Source: CAVUWL01 sp963787415 (GTDB lineage: Bacteria > Actinomycetota > Thermoleophilia > Solirubrobacterales > 70-9). From it: 64,000 bases of DNA. The notes under the pieces were generated by a model. The model was not told the origin of the DNA, did no database searches, and saw only the letters and a list, made by a program, of their open reading frames with translations. Positions 52,642-61,972 of the stretch are shown one piece after another; position 1 is the first letter of the stretch; each line of letters begins with the position of its first letter. The position numbers and the translations under genes are program-made. The DNA lies in NCBI GenBank assembly GCA_963787415.1, contig CAWBCO010000003.1, forward strand, positions 186,001 to 250,000, read 5' to 3'.

Positions 52642-54135
52642 TCAATTCGGAGGAGGGTCGTGCAGGATGAGTCCTTCGGCTTCAGCTTGGTCGGAAGGGA
52701 TGAGCGCATTCGTGCCCTGCATTTGAACAATCACCGACCTCATATCCGAAAAGTCGATCAGAGACGCCCAGTTCTGGAGGCGTTCGCCAACTTTTAGGAG
52801 TGGTGCCGGGTTCTCCCGGTGGCTCATGGTCCGCAATGCCCCCAGATAGTCGGGCCGAAAGGCCAGCGGGATCAGAAGGCGACACTCACCTGCAGCGCTG
52901 AGCTCCGCACTCGCTAGTGCCCTGGCGGCACGCCCATTTCCGTCTGCAAACGGATGGACCTCGGCGAGCGAGAATAGTGCGAAGATCGCTCGGGCAAATC
53001 CTGGCGCGAGAGTCGCATAGAAGCGCCAGGCCTCGCGCAGGGTTCCCTCGACCATCTCAGGGGAAACGAAAAGGGTGCCGCCAGCGCGATTGGCGACTGT
53101 CTTGTATTGGCCTGGGTTGACCTCAGGTCGACCTCTAAGGATGCGCCGATTGAGTTCGATCGCAATGTTGATGAAGTCATCCGCGCTAACGGGCACGCGG
53201 GCGCGCATATTCGGATCGGTGAAAACTTCGAAAGTTCCGAGAATGTCGTGCGCGTCGGCTGGACGCTCTGGTGGGATCGCGCCCTCAAAAATTATCTCCC
53301 GGGCCTCCTCGAGGTCGAACTCGGTTCCCTCAATGAAGTTTGAGAAATAGGACTCAAAGAAGGCGAAGACGCGGTTTGGATCTGGCTTCTCGGCCACTCG
53401 TGGGGCAAGGTGACCAGAGAGAACACCGTGAAGGCGCTCGAAGAGGACAAGACGATTGGAGTCATATGGGGTACGAGCGTTCCGGGCTCGAGCCGCGTCG
53501 GTCTCCAGGGCAGTCTCGCCTGTACCAAGCAAAGAGGCGATCAGATCGTCGAGCCGCTGTTGCTCGCTTTGGAGGTCGAGTTCGGGTGCAATCTGTCGGG
53601 CCTCGTCGCGGATCCGCAGCAACTCCTTCTCGCCAGCGCTGCGCGCGATCCGCTCAAGCCATTCCTCGATCTCTTCCTGATTCAGGGTGCGAGCCACCCC
53701 GCTCCGCGCCCTCGATGGTCGCATGTTGTCTAGCGCAGTGCGGGCCTGGCTACTGCGGTACAAGGAACCGAATGGCATATCTCCGGAAAGCGGGCCGGGG
53801 CCTGGCCGGGGACGGAGGATGAGACCGGGGAGTTCTTTCATCCCCAGACGGCGATTGGCGCCAGCGTCGAGGAAGAGGGAGCCCTCCTCAGCAGGGTGAC
53901 CGTCAATAGCCGATCGATCGACGATCACCGCATTTGGAAGATAAAGGGGGACAACGTCGAACCATTGGCGGCGGATCAACTGCTCGGCAGGCTCGTCTAT
54001 GTTTGTGGTGTAGAGGCCGCGGGCGAGACGGCGCAGCTCACCTCTTGCCGTAGCCCGGCTGACTGCAGCGTGCTCGCGGGAGCGAAAGATCTCTGGTAGA
54101 TCAGGCGAATGAAAGGCGTGTTTAGGCGGGCTCAC
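52642..54135 (-). CDS. Fic-domain protein with AbiEi-like N-terminal domain
   Basis: The 497-residue protein has an N-terminal winged-helix-like part (ATARGELRRLARGLYTTN, residues 29-45) like AbiEi-type antitoxins, then a helical middle and a Fic domain with the full catalytic motif HPFADGNGRAAR from H394. An inhibitory motif SNFIEG at 265-270 precedes it, the (S/T)xxxE(G/N) pattern that blocks ATP binding. Fic enzymes transfer AMP or other phosphate groups to protein hydroxyls. GTG start at 54135. Having both inhibitor and enzyme in one chain suggests a self-contained module. Confidence 0.85.
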   Translation of the reverse strand: MSPPKHAFHSPDLPEIFRSREHAAVSRATARGELRRLARGLYTTNIDEPAEQLIRRQWFDVVPLYLPNAVIVDRSAIDGHPAEEGSLFLDAGANRRLGMKELPGLILRPRPGPGPLSGDMPFGSLYRSSQARTALDNMRPSRARSGVARTLNQEEIEEWLERIARSAGEKELLRIRDEARQIAPELDLQSEQQRLDDLIASLLGTGETALETDAARARNARTPYDSNRLVLFERLHGVLSGHLAPRVAEKPDPNRVFAFFESYFSNFIEGTEFDLEEAREIIFEGAIPPERPADAHDILGTFEVFTDPNMRARVPVSADDFINIAIELNRRILRGRPEVNPGQYKTVANRAGGTLFVSPEMVEGTLREAWRFYATLAPGFARAIFALFSLAEVHPFADGNGRAARALASAELSAAGECRLLIPLAFRPDYLGALRTMSHRENPAPLLKVGERLQNWASLIDFSDMRSVIVQMQGTNALIPSDQAEAEGLILHDPPPN

Positions 54136-54396
54136 CAGTCTGAGTTTGTCAGAAAACCAGAGTTAAGGGCCGAAAATTGAGAGAAAATCCGTTTTAAGTC
54201 CCAGTAAGGCTTAGAAGGACAGACTTAAGCCATCGTGTATCGCGGGCTGTCCTGGAATCAGTCAAACCACTTGTCCTCCCGGCACGAGCAGACCGATCTC
54301 GGTTTCGTCCCGTTGTAAGACGACGGTTCTGCCCGCAAATCTCCAGGCTGACGCCCGCTTGACAGGTCTCTCCCTGTCCATGAGAATCGACTTTCG
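54136..54396. other. Divergent promoter region between fic and the surface protein gene
   Basis: The 261-bp gap is lower in GC than its neighbours in its first 100 bases (AAAACCAGAGTTAAG, GAAAATTGAGAGAAAATCCG), which should hold promoters for the two divergent genes. I cannot pick reliable -35/-10 pairs. Confidence 0.35.
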
Positions 54397-57300
54397 ATGG
54401 GGGTATCACGCAGTTGGCGAGCGTCGTGCTCCGGTCGCCGGAGGACTGTCATCGGGATCAGCGCTGGCCTGATCCTGTTTTCCTCGTGCCTAGCACCGGG
54501 CGCCGCCCGCGCGATCGTTCCCGCGAGCTACTCGGTCAAGCCATTGACGGGCGCGAACGTGCTGTGCGTCCAGACGGTGGGCGCTCTTAACAATCAGGGC
54601 TACGTGGTCGGGACCGCCGCCTTTGCCGGCAAGCCCGCCGAACAGAGCAACGAGTACGCGTTCGTATGGCACAACGGCACGTTTACGCAGCTGCCGACTT
54701 CGCCCTCTTTCGCCCCCTGGGGCGGCGAGAGCACATGTCAGAAACAGACGCCGAACACTGAGGCTTACAGCATCACCGGAAAAGGGGCGATCCTTGGCGC
54801 CGAAGTCTACGCTGGCGAAGGTGGGCTCGAGACCTCCAGGCCGCTGTTGTGGGCGAGCCCGAGCTCTGAGCCGACTGCGATCACGCTGTCGGGTTGCCCC
54901 ACAGGCGCCTCGGTCGGCGCGATGAACGAATCGGGTGAGATGGTCGGGACCCTCGACTTCGAAGTCGAACATGAACACGCGCAGAAAGTCGGCCCGATCT
55001 GTCCAAAAACGTTTGGTGAAGGCGGCCAGGCCGCCTTCACGCTGGCCGCGAGCGGCGCCAGCCCGAAGCTTTTGTTCCCGATGCTCGGCGAAACCTTCTG
55101 TGACAGCGGCTACGGCGAAGCAATTAACTCCGCCGGCGACGTCCTCATCACGGAAAAAGGCTCGTGCGCCGGCGAAGGCGGCCTACGGGCGGTGCTCTAC
55201 CACGGGGGTGAAGTCTCAGCCATGCCCGCAGGCTTCGTGCCGGTGGCCCTCGGCAACGCCAGTCTGAACGATTCGGCCGTAGTCGCCGGCTCGCTCCTCA
55301 ACTTCAAGGAAGGCAGCTCACAGCCCGCATACTCGAGCGAAGGCGGGACTCCAGTGACCCTCACCCCGGCCAACGGCTGGCCGCAGGGCCATGCAGATGC
55401 CGTCAACAACAACGGCGACATCGTCGGCAGCTCGGTCAGGACGGGCGAAGCCGCCACCCTCTGGTCCGCGGCGGGCCCTCCTGCGTCGGGCCCCGAGCCC
55501 GTCGGAGTCGACCTCAACACGCTGATCCCCCATGGCAGCGGCCTTCACGTAAATGTGGCGCGCTCGATCAATGACCGAGGACAGATCCTCGCCGAAGCGC
55601 TCGTTGAAGCGACAAAAGGGAACGAGTACGTGCTGCTCAGCCCTGCCGGCGGCATCTCCGGGAAGGTGACTAAGTCCGACGCCACGGGACTGGCCGAAGC
55701 CGAAGTGGAGGTCACTGGAACTGATCTGAAGACGGGCGAACCGGTCAGTGAACGCACCAAGACCGACGCCACAGGCGAATACAGCTTCGCATTGGATAAA
55801 GGCGACTACACGGTGAGCGCCATCCAGCCGAAGAACCCAGCCGAAGGCCATTTCGTGTTGCAGGAATGCTCCGGGGAAAAAGAAGGCGACGCCTGCAAGA
55901 TTGTCCTCGGGGAAGAAGAAGAGGGCACCGCCGACTTCCGACGCGACACGCTGATTGTCGACTCCACCGCCAACACGGTCAACGAACAACAGGCCGGCGA
56001 ACATACCTGCGATGTCACACCAACGGGAACGCGCCAGACCTGCACCCTCGCCCAAGCGATCAAGGTCGCCAATGCCATAGGCGGCGCGAAGATCGAGTTC
56101 GACGTGCAAAAAGGCTTCGGCGACACCTTTGACGGCGACGTTCCGCAGATAGCTGCTCCCGAAGGGTTTCCTCCGATCACAGCGGCAACCACGATCGACG
56201 GCACCAGCCAGCCAGAAGCCGAACGGGTCGAGCTCAGCGGCAGCGTCACGTCGACAACGTCGACAAAAGGGCTCGTCTTCGCCGCCGGGTCAGGCGGCTC
56301 ATCTATGACGGGGACAGTAGTCAACGGATACGGGGATGAGATCGTTCTTGATGGCGGCGGCGTGACCGTCCAGGGCTGCTTCCTGGGAACCGATGCCTTC
56401 GGTACCCACGAAGCTGATTCGCCGCTCGGGACGAGCACCCCTGCGGGCCGTGCGTCCCATGTCGCCATCCTCTTGACTAGCTCCGGCAATCAGATCGGAG
56501 CCCCAGGCCATGGGAATGTGATCGCTGCGGGCTGGACCGAGAATGGCGGTGCGGTCGGCGCGATTGACGACGTCGGCGGAGGTACGGGCAACGTAATCCA
56601 GGGCAACTGGATCGACGTCGTCGCGGGGGGAGAGTTTCCATTGACCGGACCTCCTCCCTCAGGCCTTGCGCCGGTGACCGAAGAGCTCGGGCTGCTGCTA
56701 ACGGGAGCCGAGACGGTAGGCGGCAGCAGCCCGGGTGAGGGCAACGTGATTGCGGCGGGCGCGTTGCTAGCGGGGCCATCGGTATTCCAGGGGAACACCG
56801 TCTCTGGCACTGTTGAAGTGGCCGGGAAGGCAACGATCGGCGGGCCCACGCCGACGCCAGGCGGCGGCGCAGGTAACGACTTCTCAGATGACAACCCGGT
56901 CCCGGGCCAGCAGCTGCTCATTCTCGACGGGCCCCACTCCCCGCCTCCGGGAGTGCAGCCGCCGGTGGGTGCCGGCACCGCGTTTTCCACACCGGGCGCG
57001 GACGCGTCCGCCGTCCAAGGCAACCGGCTTTCGAATGACCCCGAAGGTGCGATCAGGCTCCTCCCAGACGTGACCAGCGTCACGATCGGAGGCGACCAGA
57101 CCGACGAGGGAAACATCATCGAAAACGTAGCGACCCGGACGAACCTCCCGGCCGGCAGGTTTGCAGCCGGTGTGATGGTCGAAACGCCCGGCGAGAACAA
57201 CCATCTGCGAGTGGAGAACAACACCATCGAGCACACCGGAGACCAGGGGGCAGTCGAGATCTACGCCGGAGACGGAGCCACGATCTCGGGGAATGAGATG

Positions 57301-58221
57301 CAGTCAAACGCGTTCGGGATCAGCTTCGGATACACGACCAGCTGTCCGAAGTCCAAGCCCCCCCCAACTAAGCCGCCCTGCGTTCCGATCGACACCGCGG
57401 GCTACATCCTGGACGGCCTGCAGAAGCCGAGCGCCTCGGCACCGAATGACTACGAGTACTACCCGATCCTCGACGACTCCCACCGAACCGCGGCGGGCGT
57501 CGAGATCGTCGGGCGACTCGTCAACCCGCCGACCGTCCACTCTGGAGTCACCTACACGGTCGACCTCTACAGCCAGCCCTCCTGCGGCCAGGACAGCGGC
57601 ACACAGGGAGAAGGCCGCCACCTGCTCGGCAGCCGGACCGTCACGAACGTGTTCGGCGACAAGGAATTCACCTTGACCTACCCCGACGCCGCCTCCGGAG
57701 AAGACGCGATTTCGGCGACCGTCACTGCCCCAGACGGCAGCACCTCCGAGCTCTCACCGTGTCTCACGATCGGGCACAAGGGCCAGAACTTTGGCGTGCA
57801 GGGTGTCAAGCCCCTGCCGGAATTCAACGACGGCCCGTACAAAAGCTACGTCGTCGAACTGATCCCCAACTCGATCCCCGAACCACGCTTCTTTGCCTTC
57901 CGGGCCCGCACTGCTCACCCGCGCTCACCAGCAGGCCGGGTCACGATCCCCCTGAGCTGCCCTCCCGTCACGGCGGTCGCCTGCGTCGGGACACTGCGAC
58001 TTCAGAGCACCGGACGCAAGCCTCACCAGCTCGCCGGCGGCAGCTTCAGAATCCTCCCCGGGTTCTCAGGCAAGGTGTCTCTGAAGCTCTCGCCATCCAA
58101 CGAGGCACTCGTGAAAACCAACCGCAGGCTCCATATCCTCGCGCTCGTCACCGCGCACGAGGGTGGTCACCGTCCCGGGCACAAGGCCACACGCACGCAT
58201 ATCACGCTGATCAGTGACTAA
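54397..58221 (+). CDS. Large secreted protein: HAF-type repeats, carboxypeptidase-like fold, CSLREA-like and beta-helix regions
   Basis: The 1,274-residue product has a signal peptide ending near APGAARA. Residues 50-400 hold about six repeats of the form LNN-GYVVG...AFVW, like extracellular HAF repeats. Near residue 418, GGISGKVTKSDATGLAEAEV and GEYSFALDKGDYTVSA form a Cna-B/carboxypeptidase-regulatory-like domain. LIVDSTANTVNEQQ...CTLAQAIKVANA resembles a CSLREA motif, and a Gly/Asn-rich parallel beta-helix (GNVI, NTIEHTG, ISGNEM) follows. The basic end (KVSLKLSPSNEALVKTNRRL) resembles tails of other secreted proteins in this class. GAA-rich codon use differs from the housekeeping genes. 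Confidence 0.75.
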   Translation: MGVSRSWRASCSGRRRTVIGISAGLILFSSCLAPGAARAIVPASYSVKPLTGANVLCVQTVGALNNQGYVVGTAAFAGKPAEQSNEYAFVWHNGTFTQLPTSPSFAPWGGESTCQKQTPNTEAYSITGKGAILGAEVYAGEGGLETSRPLLWASPSSEPTAITLSGCPTGASVGAMNESGEMVGTLDFEVEHEHAQKVGPICPKTFGEGGQAAFTLAASGASPKLLFPMLGETFCDSGYGEAINSAGDVLITEKGSCAGEGGLRAVLYHGGEVSAMPAGFVPVALGNASLNDSAVVAGSLLNFKEGSSQPAYSSEGGTPVTLTPANGWPQGHADAVNNNGDIVGSSVRTGEAATLWSAAGPPASGPEPVGVDLNTLIPHGSGLHVNVARSINDRGQILAEALVEATKGNEYVLLSPAGGISGKVTKSDATGLAEAEVEVTGTDLKTGEPVSERTKTDATGEYSFALDKGDYTVSAIQPKNPAEGHFVLQECSGEKEGDACKIVLGEEEEGTADFRRDTLIVDSTANTVNEQQAGEHTCDVTPTGTRQTCTLAQAIKVANAIGGAKIEFDVQKGFGDTFDGDVPQIAAPEGFPPITAATTIDGTSQPEAERVELSGSVTSTTSTKGLVFAAGSGGSSMTGTVVNGYGDEIVLDGGGVTVQGCFLGTDAFGTHEADSPLGTSTPAGRASHVAILLTSSGNQIGAPGHGNVIAAGWTENGGAVGAIDDVGGGTGNVIQGNWIDVVAGGEFPLTGPPPSGLAPVTEELGLLLTGAETVGGSSPGEGNVIAAGALLAGPSVFQGNTVSGTVEVAGKATIGGPTPTPGGGAGNDFSDDNPVPGQQLLILDGPHSPPPGVQPPVGAGTAFSTPGADASAVQGNRLSNDPEGAIRLLPDVTSVTIGGDQTDEGNIIENVATRTNLPAGRFAAGVMVETPGENNHLRVENNTIEHTGDQGAVEIYAGDGATISGNEMQSNAFGISFGYTTSCPKSKPPPTKPPCVPIDTAGYILDGLQKPSASAPNDYEYYPILDDSHRTAAGVEIVGRLVNPPTVHSGVTYTVDLYSQPSCGQDSGTQGEGRHLLGSRTVTNVFGDKEFTLTYPDAASGEDAISATVTAPDGSTSELSPCLTIGHKGQNFGVQGVKPLPEFNDGPYKSYVVELIPNSIPEPRFFAFRARTAHPRSPAGRVTIPLSCPPVTAVACVGTLRLQSTGRKPHQLAGGSFRILPGFSGKVSLKLSPSNEALVKTNRRLHILALVTAHEGGHRPGHKATRTHITLISD

Positions 58222-58626
58222 TGGTTCAATCGTTTCGTTGGTTGGCTATGTATCGAGGACCGGAGGGGCGCTCTTCCTCAAATCGGTGATCACCGCGGCA
58301 AGGATGGGCGCCAAGATTGGCGATGATCGCTCGAGCAGAACCCTGCAGAGCCACTCCCGGGCGAGTTGGTTGGCAGCGATACATAGGAAGCTCGCCGAGT
58401 GGCTCTGAGATGCCAGGCGCGAGCATCGTTGCCGCGCTATGGGCGTTGATAGGGTTTCAGAACTGAGCGGATGGCCCCATCTCAATCCAGGCAAGCAAAT
58501 GGCCCAAACGCCACGCCTCCGGTCTTCCGGGGTCTTCGACTTAGTGACCCGCGCATCCCCAACCGCATCCCTACGGCCAGACAGAAATGGCCATTTTGCA
58601 GCAGTTTTTGTCCGGATCCTCTGGTG
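58222..58626. other. Spacer between the surface protein gene and the truncated transposase
   Basis: No gene recognised. Short frames on both strands have no known motif. The transposase similarity on the minus strand begins only at about 58627, so this stretch is the replaced 3' side of that element. Confidence 0.35.
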
Positions 58627-59288
58627 ATGATGAAGGCAGACGGATTTACGTGGGTCCGAACTTCTCTACTAAGAGCAGGACTGCGCCGCGAAGGAATGAC
58701 ACGCAGCCTCACGCGCCCGCCACGCTCGACCATTCCGAGAACGGTCGTCTTGTTTTCGCGGAACCTTGCAAGCTCAGGCGAACGAGCGCGGAGCTTTTGA
58801 CGCGGCTTCCCGCCCCACGATGTCTCGTCAATCTCGACATCGCCCGATAGCTGCTCGTCGTCTGCGTCCGACATAAGCTCGTTTCTGATCTTGTTGAACA
58901 TGCGCCAGGCGGTCTTGTAGGTCACCCCAAGCTCTCGCTCTAGCTGCTTGGCAGATATGCCGCAGCGAGTGCTTGCCATAAGGAACATGGCATAGAACCA
59001 GAGCTGTAGAGAGGTCGTGGACTTCTCAAAGATCGTGCCTTTCATCGGATGCAGATGTTTCCCGCAGGAATCGCAGGTATAGGACGCCCGCGATTTGGTC
59101 CGGTGGAACTTCCGTTCTTTGTCGCAGACTGGGCAATGCGCGTGATGGCCGTCCGGAGCAAATCTGCGCCGCCAGAGCGCGTCTAGGCAAGCCGAATCAT
59201 CGGGATATTCCCGCCAAAACTCGACCACAGAAAGCTGAGAATCCGACGATTGACGCCGAATTGGGTTGTTCCGGTCGTTTGCAGGCAC
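58482..59288 (-). pseudogene. IS1595 family transposase, truncated at the C terminus
   Basis: From GTG 59288 the protein follows the intact transposase at 44,651 (zinc ribbon CPVCDKE...CDSCGKHL, SAKQLERELGVTYKTAWRMF, VEIDETSWGGKP) until THVNPSAFIIT at about 58627, then continues as unrelated sequence. The second Asp and third acidic residue of the DDE site are lost, so it cannot be active. The GTG is 6 nt after TATAAT of the IS end, a leaderless arrangement; an ATG at 59303 would overlap the -10 box. Confidence 0.85.
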
Positions 59289-59294
59289 GCATTC

Positions 59295-59334
59295 ATTATA
59301 CATACTCTGAAGATATAAGTGTGACGGCGGTCAC
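59295..59334 (-). repeat. Right IS end of the island carrying a TATAAT box
   Basis: Read on the minus strand, GTGACCGCCGTCAC (59334-59321) is followed by ACTTATATCTTCAGAGTATG and TATAAT (59300-59295). The palindromic core and CTTAT are shared with the ends at 44298 and 47061. It marks the right border of the accessory island. Confidence 0.75.
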
Positions 59335-59369
59335 CAGGACGAGGCCCGCAGCCCTCCAAGGTTCCGCGC

Positions 59370-59861
59370 TTGCTAACAAAACGCACACATATCTGTTTAG
59401 CCCTGGTCGCGGCGATCGCCTTCCCGGGCGCCGCGATCGCTTCCAGCGCGATCCAGCGATCGGCTCCGGAATTTGGCCGCGGCCGCGGGCAGGTCTCGAT
59501 CGGGGTGCTGCAGCGACCCCTGATTCGATTTCAGCTGGCGATTCGCACCGAGGTCGACAGGTTGGCGGCGGAACGGCGGGTCAAGCTCCGCACCCAGGCG
59601 CTGGGAAAATCCACCCCCGAGCTTCCGGCCGGGGTCAGCCTCGCCACCCTGCGCGCGATCGCGGCCTGTGAGTCAGGCGGCAACCCGCGCGCGGTCTCAC
59701 CCGGCGGGACCTATCGTGGCCTCTATCAGTTTGACCCCGGCACCTGGGCCTCGGTTGGGGGCAGCGGAGATCCAGCATCGGCCACCCCGGCGCAGCAGAC
59801 CTATCGCGCGGCCCTCCTTTACTCGCGCTCTGGATCGAATCCCTGGCCGGTCTGCGGCTGA
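59370..59861 (+). CDS. Resuscitation-promoting factor-like transglycosylase
   Basis: The 163-residue product has a signal peptide (THICLALVAAIAFPGAAIAS) and a C-terminal Rpf-like domain: LRAIAACESGGNPRAVSPGG, TYRGLYQFDPGTWASVGG and SRSGSNPWPVCG, with catalytic Glu (E101) and a Cys pair (C100, C162). Rpf proteins cleave peptidoglycan glycan strands and help spores or dormant cells resume growth. TTG start lies 35 nt after the island border, so its native promoter may have been changed by the insertion. Confidence 0.85.
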   Translation: MLTKRTHICLALVAAIAFPGAAIASSAIQRSAPEFGRGRGQVSIGVLQRPLIRFQLAIRTEVDRLAAERRVKLRTQALGKSTPELPAGVSLATLRAIAACESGGNPRAVSPGGTYRGLYQFDPGTWASVGGSGDPASATPAQQTYRAALLYSRSGSNPWPVCG

Positions 59862-59906
59862 GGTCAACCCGGCTCACGCCGAGTTGACTGCGAGGATGGG
59901 AGGGCG

Positions 59907-60755
59907 ATGAGCGGCGAGCGTGTCCCTACCCCCGACCCGAAAGGGCCCAGTCGCAAACCGCCTGAGGAGGCGATCGCTGAGGCCCACGTCCGCGCTCCGA
60001 CGAGGGGCAACCGCAAGCTCGAGGGGTTTCTCAAGGCGGTTAACGAGGATGAGCAGGTGCGGGCCTGGTGGTACGTCTCACAGGTCCAGGCCGAGCGACT
60101 GGGAATGTCAGATCACTCCTGGGTCCACATGCAGATCGTCCTCAACATCGCCCTGCGCCTCTTGCGATTGCTGGTCAAAGCCGGGGTTCAACCGGCGGTC
60201 GTCCTCGATCACGCGATGAGCGCCAAAGACGCCGAGGTGGTGGTCGCCGGCGGAGCCCTTCTGCACGACGTCGGGATGTCGATTCACCGCGCCGATCACG
60301 AGGCCTACAGCCTGTTTTTGGCAAGCGGGGCTCTCGAGCGCCTGCTTGCCGGCCCGTACAAGGAGCCGCAGCGCACGATCATCGCAGCCGAGATCCTGCA
60401 CTCGATCATCGGCCACCGCCGCCGCGGCGAGCCCTACACGGTGGAGGCGGGGGTGGTCCGGGTTGCCGATGCGCTTGACATGGCCCAGGGTCGCACCCGG
60501 ATCCCGATCGAGGCGGGCCTTGAGGGGATCCACTCGATCTCCGCGGCGGCGGTTGACGAGGTCCGGATCGAGGCCGGCGAGCAGCGGCCGGTGAGAATCG
60601 AGATCGAGCTCAACAACTCAGCCGGGATTTTTCAAGTCGATGATCTCTTGGCGACGAAGATTCGCGACACCCCCCTGGAGGGCAGGGTCGAAGTCGTGGC
60701 GGAGATCGAGGGGGAGAGCGAGAAGCGCTTGCTGAGCGGGTTTCGGCTGACCTAG
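59907..60755 (+). CDS. HD-domain phosphohydrolase-like protein
   Basis: The 282-residue protein has the HD metal motif: H74 in SDHSWVHMQIVLNIA, H120-D121 in GALLHDVGMSIHRADHE, His in EILHSIIGHRRRG and the final Asp in VVRVADALDMAQGRTRIP. It should hydrolyse a phosphoester, possibly a nucleotide; the substrate is not known. The C-terminal 80 residues form a separate beta-rich region. Its end overlaps the convergent membrane protein gene by 4 nt. Confidence 0.82.
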   Translation: MSGERVPTPDPKGPSRKPPEEAIAEAHVRAPTRGNRKLEGFLKAVNEDEQVRAWWYVSQVQAERLGMSDHSWVHMQIVLNIALRLLRLLVKAGVQPAVVLDHAMSAKDAEVVVAGGALLHDVGMSIHRADHEAYSLFLASGALERLLAGPYKEPQRTIIAAEILHSIIGHRRRGEPYTVEAGVVRVADALDMAQGRTRIPIEAGLEGIHSISAAAVDEVRIEAGEQRPVRIEIELNNSAGIFQVDDLLATKIRDTPLEGRVEVVAEIEGESEKRLLSGFRLT

Positions 60756-60991
60756 CCGTAGCGCTCCAGGTCATAGCGCCGCCGTTCCTTGCGCTTCTCC
60801 AGTTTGCCCTGGATAAAGGAGGCGATGACGACCAGCGCGGCGAAGAAGATGATCACCCCGAAGCAAAAGAAGGTGACGTCTTGGTCGCTGACCGGTCCGG
60901 CCAGCCCGACTCCGTTGTCGGCGAGCGCCGCGGGCGCGCCGATCAAGAGCGATGAGAAGGCAACGAAGAAGAGGGCGGCGGCGCGCTTCAC
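60752..60991 (-). CDS. Small membrane protein, function unknown
   Basis: From GTG 60991 the 79-residue product has two hydrophobic helices (AAALFFVAFSSLLIGAPAAL and VTFFCFGVIIFFAALVVIAS) and a basic cytoplasmic tail (GKLEKRKERRRYDLERYG). The first helix may be a cleaved signal (ALA-DNG). A longer frame to 61117 has no better start. It is divergent from the response regulator gene; the PHO-box-like repeat lies between them. Confidence 0.65.
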   Translation of the reverse strand: MKRAAALFFVAFSSLLIGAPAALADNGVGLAGPVSDQDVTFFCFGVIIFFAALVVIASFIQGKLEKRKERRRYDLERYG

Positions 60992-61055
60992 CAACGGCAA
61001 TTTAGCGCACCAGCTCCCGGCCTCGCCGAGGTTTCCGCGATTTGCAGACCTGAGC

Positions 61056-61073
61056 CTGTGAAAATCCTGTGAA
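61056..61073. promoter_or_regulatory. PHO-box-like 11-bp direct repeat (site 1)
   Basis: CTGTGAA occurs at 61056-61062 and 61067-61073, an 11-bp step; on the other strand this is TTCACAG repeated, like actinobacterial PHO boxes. It lies about 100 nt before the response regulator gene. Confidence 0.5.
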
Positions 61074-61168
61074 CGCTGGGGATTTGTCGGTGTGGTTGAC
61101 CCCTGCGCCCAATACAATCGAGTCCTCTCCCTGGCAACCGATGCGCCGCGCGAGAGGACGCCGCCAAC

Positions 61169-61969
61169 TTGAACCCGCCGCAGACCATCAGGCTCGCAGT
61201 TATCGATACCGATAGCGGCTTCCTCACCGTGCTCGCCAAGCGCACCGAGGTCGCCGGCTGGCAGCTGCGCCAGCTCGCCACCGCCGTTCCCCCAAATGAG
61301 CTGGTGGCGATGAAGCTAAACGCACTTCTCCTGGACCCAGCCGTCCTCGGGGAGGACGGCTGGGGCTATCTGGAGCGGGTTTGCGGAATGCTTCCCGACC
61401 TCGGCATTGTCGTCTGCACGGCGCGCTCCACGGTGGCCCAGCGGGTGCGCGGCCTGCGCCTCGGGGTCGATGACTGGATCACCAAGCCCTGCCACCCCGA
61501 GGAGGCGATGGCACGGATCGAGGCCGTAACGCGCCGTCGCCGGCGCAGCCAATCCGCCGGCGAGGCAGAGCCGCTGATCGCCGGCGAGCTGGAGATCCGG
61601 GTCGATCAGTTTCAGGCCTTCGTCAGCGATGGAAGCCTCGATCTCACCCGCCGCGAGTTCGAGCTCTTGCACCTGCTGGCCGAGTCCAAGGGGCAGGTGC
61701 TTGAGCGCGAGACCATCTATCAGCGGGTGTGGGGATACGCGATGGCCCATGGCGACCGCTCGGTTGACGTCTTCATCCGCAAGCTGCGCCAGAAGCTGGA
61801 GAGGCGCTCCCGCGGCTGGAGCTACATCCACACTCACTTTGGAGTCGGCTACCGCTTTGACCCCGAGCCGGTGGCGGGGATCGCCGGCGAGCAATTGGCC
61901 GAGGCGCTTGCAGCGGAGCGCTCCCCCCAGCCCGAAGAAGCCGCCGCCGAGCGCCTCTCCGCCGCCTGA
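61169..61969 (+). CDS. OmpR/PhoB-type response regulator
   Basis: The 266-residue protein has a receiver domain with phospho-acceptor D56 (NALLLDPAVLG), the acidic pair in VIDTDSG, T84 in VVCTARS and K106 in WITKPCHP. A winged-helix DNA-binding domain follows (LTRREFELLHLLAESKGQVL, DRSVDVFIRKLRQKLE, THFGVGYRFDPE). TTG start. No histidine kinase gene is in the window. The downstream pstS/pstC genes and repeated PHO-box-like sites make a PhoB/PhoP role likely. Confidence 0.85.
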   Translation: MNPPQTIRLAVIDTDSGFLTVLAKRTEVAGWQLRQLATAVPPNELVAMKLNALLLDPAVLGEDGWGYLERVCGMLPDLGIVVCTARSTVAQRVRGLRLGVDDWITKPCHPEEAMARIEAVTRRRRRSQSAGEAEPLIAGELEIRVDQFQAFVSDGSLDLTRREFELLHLLAESKGQVLERETIYQRVWGYAMAHGDRSVDVFIRKLRQKLERRSRGWSYIHTHFGVGYRFDPEPVAGIAGEQLAEALAAERSPQPEEAAAERLSAA

Positions 61970-61972
61970 GCG

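Noticed and set aside
58214..58494. Short frames on both strands between the surface protein gene and the truncated transposase
   Set aside because: They overlap each other, lack start signals and match nothing I recognise.
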